This document shows positions 56,601-64,000 of a stretch of 64,000 nt of DNA, piece after piece (the first letter of the stretch is position 1; each line of letters opens with the position of its first letter). Position numbers and translations under genes: made by a program. The stretch is from Euglena gracilis. Taxonomy: Eukaryota; Euglenida; Euglenophyceae; Euglenales. The stretch lies in contig CP154956.1 in NCBI GenBank assembly GCA_039621445.1, positions 19,371,295 through 19,435,294 of the forward strand. Direction: 5' to 3'. The notes beneath the pieces were generated by a model, which saw only the letters and a list, made by a program, of their open reading frames with translations, had not been told where the DNA came from and searched no databases.

Positions 56601-59180
56601 TTGTGCAGTTATTCACCAATTGTTGGTTTTGGGTCAGTCGACCCTTTGAGGCCCCCCCCAGGAAACTGTCACCTGACAGGTCGGCCAGTGCCGGGGACCC
56701 TGACAACTTTCTACATTGACAGGTCGGTCGGTACCAAGGACCCTGACAGTTTCTGGTTGGGACAGTTTCCCAGTTGGGACCCCGACAGTTTTCTCGGTGG
56801 GCATTTCAAGGGAAAGTCAATGAAAAATGACGCTGACAGGTTGGATGGCACCAAGAACCCAAATAACTTCCCACAACCGTGTGCTGACAGGTTGGCCAGT
56901 ACCTCGGACGCTGGCAGGTTCTCGGTCATGACCGTTTCCCGGGGGGGGGGGGGGGGAAGGGGCGGTCCGCCCCCTGTTGGGCCAACCAATTGAGTCCTTT
57001 AACCCAACAGGCCCACCCCCCCCCAGTCTCAGCTTGGGGCCTTGACCCCCCTCAGTATGAAGGGGGCCTGACCCTCCCCGTATAAAACCAACACTCGCTT
57101 CCCTGGGGCCAGCCACGCCTTAAATTCAGCCTGGGCGTGGCCGCGATGGGGCCATCCATCCCTTTCATTGCCTTCGGTGTCACGGAAGGGTGGCAGTGTG
57201 AAGGGGAAGGGGAGGCACCAGCAGGCGACAGGGACTTTTTTAAGACTGGGATTGCCCCCCCCCCAACCCATCCACAGGTACCCACCCACCTATCCCCCCG
57301 GGGGAGGGCCCGGGGAACCACTTCTGAGGATTAATTTTGGGTAGAATTTTTTGGTTGTGCCAAAAACAGAGGGATAAAAGCCGGCGGACACACCCACCTT
57401 GCCCCCCCCCCGAGTCCAACCTTAAAAAAAAATCGCTGGCACCAGGTCACTGCTGCTTCTTGTGGTTTGACCTTAGAGATCAACTCCTCCAAAGATGAAA
57501 GGCAGCTATTGGATGGCGGCCCACATCGAAGAAAGGCGAGAAGGCACCCACACAGCCCCCCCCCAATGCTCCACTCGAAGGCCTCTTTCTGAAAAAAAAA
57601 TAAAAAAACCGCATCCGCCAAAGGGGCAAAAGCAACCCACCCAGAAAACTGGAAAAATGAGCCAAACCTTTTTATGAATTTTGACCAAGCCCGTGGTTCA
57701 GCCCACCCCCCTCCAGGGGTTGAACAAAGACCAGACCATCAAAAGGCACATCCGGCTGCATTCCAGCCGGAACTGTAGGGTCAGAGCACACCCAGTGCCC
57801 GGGGAAATCGAGGTAGGAAACCCTGCCGCCAGACCCGCAGCTCAGCTTGTGCCGACCCGTTGCCGGGGATGTGGCAGGAAGGCTGTGGGGTTTGTCCCCA
57901 CCTGGGGCGTGGGGGGGGGGGGGTCGCCCACCACCTCGGGACTGCGGGATTCCCAATCAGCCCTTTCGGCTGCGGCTGGGCAGGCCTCACCGCCACCCGG
58001 GTAGGAACGCCGTCAGCTGGCGGTGCAGCTGGCGGTGGTCGTCCCCGGCCAGGCTGAGCAGCCGCAGCCGCAGGAACTCGAAGAGATCGGCGAACTCCCC
58101 AGCGTTGCCGGGGGGCAGTTGGGCTTGGAGGTGGGGGCTGCGCCGGGCTGGAGATGTTTTCGGATGGACGGCGGAAAACGGATGATGCAGATCCTTCAAG
58201 TATCATGACGATGGATGCTCGGGAATTCTTCTTCAAGACAAAATAATAAAACACCCCATAATAATATACCCGGGGGGTATATTATTTGGGCTGAAATCGG
58301 GGGCCGGGGGGGGGGTATATTATTTGGGGGCATATCGTTTGGGCAAATTTTTCAAACCAAAGAGACCCCCAAAAGGAGTATTTTTACCCAATGTCCGACT
58401 TTTGCACGTTTTGTCATTTTATTTTAGGTTGACACTTCCTCGGCTTTTTTTTATAGGTACGGGTCACTTTTACCAAAAATATGCTGTTTTTTTTGACAGA
58501 AATTCAAGCTTTTATGCCTTGCTTGATTTCCCTCTCTTGGGTGTGGCAGGGCGGGGTTATATTATTTGGGCAGCCGAAATCCCGGGCAGGGGGGGTTATG
58601 ATTTGGGGGGGGGGGGAAATTATTTGGGGGGGGGACATTATTGGGGAGGGTTTCTAATATGTATAAAAAGGAAGCAAACAAAGTAAAAATAAAGCAAGCA
58701 AAATGCAGCTGCAGCAACGTGTAGCTGGAGAACGGCACAGGCCGGGGACAGATGTTGGCCGACAAAGTCGGACATCTCAGCACACGAAAGGCCAGGGTGT
58801 AGTCACTGACCTCCCAGCTGTTCCGGTCCTCATTCCACTGAACAATGCCAGCGAGCAGTGGTGGGCTGTGTGGAAACACAACCCTTCGGTACATGAAACA
58901 AAAAAGCTTAGCCAAAGTTGTTAAAAGGAACCAAAGCATTGATGTTCCGTATATACACATCGCGCTGTGTGTGTTACATTGTGAATGAAAATGGGAAAAA
59001 GAGCTTTTTCTTTTGGATGGGTGCAAACACGCACAGAAGCAGAACTGGAGTGGCGGTGTACCCACCCCTGGCAAGTACCGCCGGGTCGGCCTCCTTGACC
59101 AGCGGGATCAGGTTCCATGAGCGGCAAATCTTTGTTCTGCACCGTCGGGCCCTCCTCGGGCCATTGTGTCCGAAACACAT
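48449..59180 (-). CDS. Cytochrome P450, bacterial-type, multi-exon
   Basis: Exons (5' to 3', some ends approximate): 59074-59180, 58715-58843, 58000-58094, 55393-55549, 54393-54525, 54026-54119, 52615-52714, 51977-52078, 51440-51506, 48983-49151, 48449-48546; stop TGA 48449-48451. The total of about 415 codons equals a soluble bacterial-class P450. It is a heme-thiolate monooxygenase that needs separate redox partners. Motifs in order: DPAVL; WNEDRNSWEVSDYTLAFRVL; LSLAGDDHRQLHRQLTAFLP; DDPWDFVAEVAVRLPLAVIF; I-helix LLLANGHKTTAAF (AGxxTT region); K-helix ExxR in VNELLRFVSPV; heme loop HLAFGSAFHFCPG with the ligand Cys (one usual Gly replaced by Ala), then LAKLEAEAAL; C-terminus LEWQPLTTLNALKALPVTW. 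No membrane anchor is seen. The first join (59074/58843) is out of phase, so a small exon may be missing; the start ATG is provisional. Substrate unknown. Confidence 0.9.
48547..48982 (-). other. P450 intron with 8-bp direct repeat at its borders and a pentamer satellite inside
   Basis: CGGCCGCC precedes the intron in one exon and precedes the next exon at its other end. Joining across the repeat gives GHGR|RLRLAVPREELEW, the expected P450 sequence. Neither GT-AG nor CAG/CTG is present. 48717-48905 is the CACGA/CACAA pentamer. Confidence 0.75.
48717..48905 (+). repeat. Pentanucleotide satellite CACGA (CACAA variants)
   Basis: About 36 units, nearly all ACACG, with a few ACACA near the right end and (CA)n caps on the right. 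It is the reverse complement of the TGT(T/G/C)G unit at 8797-9119, here dominated by the variant that is minor there. Confidence 0.95.
49450..49685. mobile_element. C-rich element, word AATATAAAG (P450 intron)
   Basis: GGCTTTATATTGGG at the left, then AATATAAAGTCCCCC, AATATAAAGCCGGGG and a GGGGGGTTTACC end. Short internal repeats of 'GTCCAAGG'. It follows the plan of the other C-rich word elements; the left end is less certain. Confidence 0.5.
49795..50205. mobile_element. C-rich inverted-repeat element, word AATAATAC, copy 2 (P450 intron)
   Basis: The ends are CTAAACCCTCCCCCCAAATA and, inverted, TATTTGGGGGGGGGGTTAG. CTTG occurs on both flanks. AATAATACCCCC occurs about seven times. It shares 'GGGCCGGGACTTCGGGTGAA' and most of the core with 39703-40077, in the same orientation. 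Confidence 0.8.
50619..50676 (+). repeat. Poly-A tract
   Basis: More than 50 A with two interruptions, in AT-rich P450 intron DNA. No retroelement coding sequence lies upstream. Confidence 0.9.
54120..54392 (-). other. Nonconventional intron of the P450 with a visible terminal stem
   Basis: On the minus strand it starts AAG-CAGGCTTTGC and ends CTCCAAAGCATG-GCCGT. CAGGCTTTG pairs with CAAAGCATG, 8 of 9 positions. The flanking exons join in phase to give ...ESRLPLRYYAPNVFLLLAN, leading into the I-helix. Confidence 0.75.
56655..56958. mobile_element. C-rich element with word TGACAGTTTCCC, copy 2 (P450 intron)
   Basis: Starts CCCCCCCAGGAAACTGTCAC and ends GACCGTTTCCCGGGGGG. It contains the same order of ACAGGT(T/C)GGCC(A/G)GT, GGGGACCCTGACAAC and GGACCCTGACAGTTTC units as 28488-28772, and also shares 'GGCATTTCAAGGGAAAGTCA'. 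Confidence 0.75.
57222..57438. mobile_element. CAGG...GCTG element, duplication GCACCAG (P450 intron)
   Basis: The left end CAGGCGACAGGGACTTTTTT and the right end CTTAAAAAAAAATCGCTG are imperfect inverted repeats. GCACCAG is present on both sides, offset by one base. The interior has poly-C runs and 'ACCCACC' words. It is more diverged than its relatives. Confidence 0.65.
58240..58655. mobile_element. C-rich element, word TATATTATTTGGG (P450 intron 2)
   Basis: AATATACCCGGGGGGTATAT near the left. (G)TATATTATTTGGG or TTATATTATTTGGG occurs at least three times, and GGGGGGACATTATTGGGGAG near the right. Core AT-rich. It occupies most of the intron between P450 exons 2 and 3. Confidence 0.6.
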
Positions 59181-60105
59181 CGTTGCTTTTCGGTCACTTG
59201 GAGAAAAAATGACTAAAAAGACTGGTCACTTTCTTTCTTTCTTTCTTTCTTTTTGGCCAGCCAAGTCGACCACTTCACCCCCCCCCCGGGAGTTGATGGG
59301 TTACTCCCAACATGACTCAAAATGTTCCAACATTTTGTCAAAGGGAGGGGGGGGGGGGCTTCAGTTGGGGTTTGGGGCTCAAAAGCCTGCCGGTGATGAC
59401 CAGCCACGCCCCCCTGTAGGTGGCTGCCGCAAAGCAATTGTGTGGCCTGGACTGCAACTCCTGGAGGCTCTGAGCATGTCTGAGTTTGGGGGATGGCCCT
59501 GCTCGCTTGGTTGGTGATGGCCCTGCGTGAGCATGGTTAGAAATGGCCCTACGTAAGGAATGAAGTAAAGGTCCAGACCACCTGCAGCAAAGGAAAACCC
59601 AATGTGAAGCACTGGGGCAGGGGGAATTGTGGTTTTTTTGGCCTCGGTGATCCCCAAGAGTTGTGTTTTCGGGTTTTGGTGTTGTTTTATGTAAAGAAAG
59701 TGAAATAGAAAAATGATGTGGAAACAATTTCTTTCATCTTGAAGCACCAGGGGGGAATTGTTTGGTTTCTGGAGGGTCCCAAATGAAATGGGGTGTTCCA
59801 ATGTGGGAGGGAGAACTGGGGTGGTGGGGGATGGGAGCATTCAACTGGCGCAAATCGCCTGTCAGGGAGCATTTCACAGTTGGTTTGGCGTCGTTGATGT
59901 TCCCGTGTGATTTGGAAACAGGAAGCTGTCCCGTTGGAGGGCCAAACAACAAAACGTTGGCTATCTTTGCAGGTGGATGTTGTCTTTTGTGGAGATGGTT
60001 TTCAACGTTGTGAAGATGGAGTAAAGAACAAAGTTTTGGCCCGTTGGTTGCAATTATGGTTAAACCCCTGTGCCGGTTACAAGATGTTGATTGGAACGAC
60101 GTCAA
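59181..60105. other. 5' flank of the P450 gene and spacer
   Basis: A (TTTC)n microsatellite lies at 59227-59254, poly-C/G runs at 59278 and 59348, then ordinary DNA. No further P450 exon or promoter element could be identified. Open frames on the minus strand at 59.3-60.1 kb look non-coding. Confidence 0.4.
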
Positions 60106-63069
60106 CTTAGGCGGCGCATCTCGCACTTAAGCTTTTTTTCTTTGTCGATGTGCGCAATTGCGCACATCGACATTTTTTACAAAATTCTTGAACCGCCAAA
60201 AGCACCTGGTGAAACAGCAATATATCACATCAGGTGATGACAGGGGGTCGCACTTAAGCATCCACAAGGCCGTCATTAACCTCCCGGTTCAGCAGCAGCC
60301 ACTGAGGTGGCATTGTTGTCCCCCACAACTGGAACGGTGGACATGGGGGGGGGGGGGGGGGGCAAGTTGTTGGTCCACGGAAACAGTGGAAAATGGGAGC
60401 GTCATAAGTGTGGGCACAAAACTTATTGTTTTGGAGGGAGAGAATATTTAATGTTTGCACCTGGTTGGGTTGCGTGAAAGTAATGGGACTCAGCACCCTG
60501 ATATTGTGCACAAAAAGTGGTACGTTGCATGTTTTCTGAGAAAAAAGGAGGCATCGTTGTGGCAAAAAACGGATAAAATGATTCCCAGCCAAGGAAACAA
60601 GAAGATTACGCACACGTAATTTTGACATTTTGGACGTCTTTTTAAGAAAACTGTCCAGCAATCACGGGGGGTGTTACACATCATCAATACATCCAGCGCG
60701 CAACTTCCAAACCGATGACAAGAAAAAGATCGGTCGAACGGGTCGGAGATAAGGCATGCAAATCTTGCCCTTGCAGAGGACAAACTTTCTCCTGTCATTG
60801 AATATGTTCCACTGCATGTTTTGCAGAATATAAAAACCAGAATTTCTTCATCACACAATAGTTTCAAAAGTTTTGCATCCGAAATAGTCGGTGCGCGCAA
60901 GTGCGCGCATCAACTTTTAAAGATGAAGAGCACCCCATAATACGGAGTTAAAACAAAGGTACATTTACAAGACAGCTCTTTGTTAGACATTACAAAAGGT
61001 ACCCATTCAAAATCCTTGCCCCAACCTTTACTTCTAGAGCCAAGAAAAGGCAGGTGTTCTGATTCATGTGGTAATATAAAAATGTGGAGCATATTTCTCA
61101 AATTTCAAGTGGTTGGTGCGCGCAAATGCGCACATCAACCATTCACATATTTGCGCACACCGACCACATGTCTATTTTGTGCCAGTGGTTGGTGTGCACA
61201 TTTGCACACATCGACCGCAAATTTATTTTGTATGTGGCCGATGTGCGCATTTGCGCACATCGACCATCTACAAATACACAACACAAAATAGACATGACGT
61301 CGGTGTGCGCAAATGCACAAATAGACCCTCATTTCATAAATTTGGTTCCCGTGTGTTCCATCGCAAGACACACATTTTGATCCGTCGATAGCAGCAGAAT
61401 TCTGGAAATGCTTTTGTACCACAATTATCGTCCCATTTACTGTACATCACATTGTCCAAATGGTGGACAGTGGACCCCATTCAAAGAGGTGTGCATTTCC
61501 TGGCAGTTACAGCCGTTACAGCCAGAGTGTACAACCCACCTGTTTTACAGACGACAACACCAATCTGTCGCTCCAGATGTTATCACACAGCTCGTTTACG
61601 ATGATGGCTTGAAACCTGTGTGTTTCCTAACCTGTATCGTGAGCTGTGAATCTCGACTGTTGCTGCAAAACACAATCCAAGGCGCAAGTGGCGGTATTTT
61701 CAGGGCCACCACTTCACCAGGCGACGCCGTTGCTCGTGTGCCAGGACATGCTACCGGCGGGCCACCTTCTAGAGGTCTACGGTCTCCACATGGGCCTGGC
61801 CTGGACCAGAATCGGCCCTTAAAAAAGTCTCATGATTGAGGAGAGTGTTTGGCAGCTGTGTAAGCTGCACATCGAAGGAGCCATTGCAGGAGGTGTTTGG
61901 GGTCGTGTTTGATGTGTTCTGTCTGAACGTTTACTATCGTGGTTGGTGTGCGCAAATGCGCACATCGTCATGGTGTGGCCATTTTGCACTCCGACGACGC
62001 GCATCTTTATGCACATAGTCGGTGTTTAAAGCGTACAAATGCCGACCATGTGCGCATTTGCGCAAACTTTTTCCCTTCTGATCTGGCACTCGATACATGC
62101 GTTTTTCAGTGCATTTCTGCCTGTTTTCGGAGCAAAGTTGTGCTGTAAGCTCTTCCAATTGTTGTTGTTTCAACAGGCTCTGGGCAGCGAGGTCCGTTTA
62201 CGTTCCAGTATACTTGATCGCATCCCTGCATCCCTTTTCAAAACTGGACAAGAGGTCGGTTTGCGCAAATGCGAATACGTTGTCAATGTGCGCATTTGCG
62301 CAAACTAACCTCTTCTGACCCAAATTCACGGTATTGTCACATCGCCTTCAGAAGTGCAAATTCTCAGGTATTTGTGGCCGTTCTTCGGGGGAACCATTGA
62401 ATGGTCGATGTGCGAAATTGCGCACATCGACCTCCTTCCTTTGTTCAAATTGTGGCTGAAATACTTCAGTCTATTTAAATTTGTGTGATCCCCTCTCCCG
62501 TTTCATCAAAGCACAATTTGGCCGGACACATTCCCAATGCAAGTTCCGTGGGGACTCGCGACCCTTCCCTTCCCTTCGGACCACTTTTCCTTCACCCTGC
62601 CTTCACAAAATCCCCAGGCGCGCTTTCCTTCCTGCGCTCTTGGCCGTTGTCGGGCCCACCCTAGCCCCTCATGCTTGTTCCCCGCGCTTCGGCAAATGCA
62701 CAAAAACACAACTCCAAGGCCGGCAGAAACAAAACAGTGCGTCAAAACCACCGGAGGGAGCCAGCAAGGGTCGCACCTGTCCTCCCAAAGTGAAAAAAAA
62801 ATATAAAAACACCAAAACCCCAATACCGCCTCCATTTTGTACGTTCCGGCTCTCCTGCCGGGGGTTTTCGTGGCATACCGACCACCAAAAAAAAAACAGC
62901 AAAAAACACAGAGTTCGTGGGGCCGGGGCCAAAAATGGAAATTCAGCCAGATTGTCGTCCACCTGCTCCCTCTCGCTCTCACCAAGATCAAACGCCGCGC
63001 CAAGATCAAAAAAAAACTGGTCGGTTTGTGAAAATGCGCACATCTTAAGTGCGAGATGTGCCACCTAAG
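60106..63069. mobile_element. Element E (CTTAGG...CCTAAG, 3.0 kb)
   Basis: The left end CTTAGGCGGCGCATCTCGCA and the right end ...TGCGAGATGTGCCACCTAAG are inverted repeats of about 25 bases. The 5-bp duplication GTCAA is at 60101-60105 and at 63537-63541, after the nested element. A private palindrome, GGTCGATGTGCGCAWWTGCGCACATCGACC, occurs in about 13 full or degraded copies (60143, 60893, 61117, 61143, 61189, 61229, 61302, 61942, 62043, 62258, 62286, 62407, 63018). No transposase recognised. Confidence 0.88.
61408..61839 (+). CDS. Unassigned 143-codon open frame inside element E
   Basis: A plus frame with mixed composition (includes SVAPDVITQLVYDDGLKPVC and FLTCIVSCESRLLLQNTIQG), ending TGA at 61837-61839. 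It sits between palindrome clusters. It is the longest frame in E, but I recognise no family. It could be an exon or remnant of an element-encoded protein, or chance. Confidence 0.25.
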   Translation: MLLYHNYRPIYCTSHCPNGGQWTPFKEVCISWQLQPLQPECTTHLFYRRQHQSVAPDVITQLVYDDGLKPVCFLTCIVSCESRLLLQNTIQGASGGIFRATTSPGDAVARVPGHATGGPPSRGLRSPHGPGLDQNRPLKKSHD

Positions 63070-63070
63070 G

Positions 63071-63530
63071 CAGGGGGGGGGAAATGCGCTCGCCCGGCCT
63101 CGGAAAAAATGCGCAAAAATGCGCAAAAAAATGCGCAAAAAATGCGCATTTTTGGAAAAAATGCGCAAAAATGTGCAAAATCCGAGAAAAAATGCGCAAA
63201 AATCACGAAAATGCAAAAATTACCCAAAAACATGCAAAAATGGCACCAAATTTGAAGAAATTATGTAGAATAATGAGGAAAATGTACGTTTCAAAAAAAG
63301 TCAAAATTTTCAAATTTTTGCAAAAATTGCAAAAATGGTCAAAAAATACGAAAATTTTGGAAAATCACGAAAAAGTGTGCCAAAAAGCAAAAAAATGTGC
63401 TGAAAAAAACGAAAAAATGCGCAAAAAATGCGAAAAATGCGCAAAAATGCGCATTTTTGGAAAATTTGAAAAAATGCGCAAAAAATGCGCAAAAATGCGA
63501 AAAAATGCGAAACGCATTTTCCCCCCCCTG
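63071..63530. mobile_element. CAGGGG...CCCCTG element inserted in the tip of element E, word ATGCGCAAAA
   Basis: The ends are CAGGGGGGGGGAAATGCG and CGCATTTTCCCCCCCCTG. CCTAAGG is repeated on both sides (63064-63070, 63531-63537), so it landed in E's CCTAAG terminus. The interior is dominated by AAAAATGCGCAAAAATGCGC repeats, clustered near both ends, around a short AT-rich core. Confidence 0.85.
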
Positions 63531-63541
63531 CCTAAGGTCAA

Positions 63542-64000
63542 CTTGATGAGAGCAAGTTCTTCATCACAACGGCCATTTTCCACACCTGTGACACCATAAA
63601 GGAGGGCTGGGGAGGAATGGTGGTGGAGCGCAAAGAGGCGTTCAAACAATGCTCGGAGGACTGTGTAGATGTCTTGCCATGATGGCTGTGAATTGGTGGT
63701 GTGATGGTTGACGATCGGGGTTGGATTGTGTACAGGTCCGGAAAGTGTGTTACAGGTTTACTGTTTAAACATGTTGAAAACATGTTTTAAACAGGCGAAA
63801 GAGATTTCCAAATCACTTCATGAATTAGGCGATTCCCCTATGTTTTTCAGGAAAAATGCCTGGTGGAAGTGGTTGAACACCCACCTCTTTCCATTCCCCA
63901 TGTGCAAGGCCAACACTCACTGACTTCCTGGCCCTTCCGGAGATAAAAATTAAGGCAGGTTCTTTCAGTTGGACACAAGAAAACAGAAAAAATCAGTACA
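63542..64000. other. Right flank, no gene; 15-bp hairpin at 63761-63794
   Basis: Ordinary-composition DNA. CTGTTTAAACATGTT is followed closely by AACATGTTTTAAACAG, giving a near-perfect stem with a tiny loop. No exon-like frame is supported. Confidence 0.5.

Noticed and set aside
16830-59180. Bacterial contamination as the source of the P450 and SDR exons
   Set aside because: The coding sequence is split into many short pieces that join only after removing introns, within DNA of continuous eukaryotic repeat character.

Overview
The window is eukaryotic nuclear DNA, most likely from a euglenid (Euglenozoa). The reason is its introns. Two ordinary metabolic genes, a short-chain dehydrogenase/reductase (SDR) and a bacterial-type cytochrome P450, lie on the minus strand. 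They are cut into short GC-rich exons by introns of a few hundred to several thousand bases. Most of these introns lack GT-AG. They carry CAG (or a near variant) at +4 to +6 and CTG at -8 to -6, and joining the exons by that rule restores the reading frame and the family motifs at junction after junction. This is the known signature of euglenid 'nonconventional' introns. The genus cannot be read from the sequence.

Layout. 1-6465: right part of a large mobile element (family A) holding the 3' end of one gene and a complete plus-strand gene with a ParB/sulfiredoxin-like motif. That gene has conventional GT-AG introns, most of which carry the element's own hairpin (GAAGCG-N5-CGCTTC), and one nonconventional intron that is visibly a transposon with a perfect 8-bp target-site duplication. 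6.5-14 kb: gene-poor, poly-G/poly-C rich DNA with a pentanucleotide satellite and CAGGGG...CCCCTG elements. 14.05-16.6 kb: element B1. 16.83-24.92 kb: the SDR gene (nine exons found, one probably missed). 25-48 kb: nested repeats (minisatellites, an AAATGGCC satellite, CCCCATA arrays, C-rich inverted-repeat elements, elements B2 and C), with only weak exon candidates. 48.45-59.18 kb: the P450 gene (eleven exons). 60.1-63.54 kb: element E with a CAGGGG-type element inserted at its right tip.

Two connected themes stand out. First, the small CAGGGG...CCCCTG elements with 8-bp duplications have the same architecture as the nonconventional introns: duplication bases 6-8, then CAG...CTG, then duplication bases 1-5. 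Transposon insertion therefore looks like the source of these introns, and the ParB-like gene shows a fresh case. Second, at least four element families share a terminus ending in CCTAAG (5' CTTAGG) and 4-5-bp duplications. Each scatters its own private palindrome through its non-coding DNA, as if each family carried its own binding-site code. No rRNA, tRNA or CRISPR was found.
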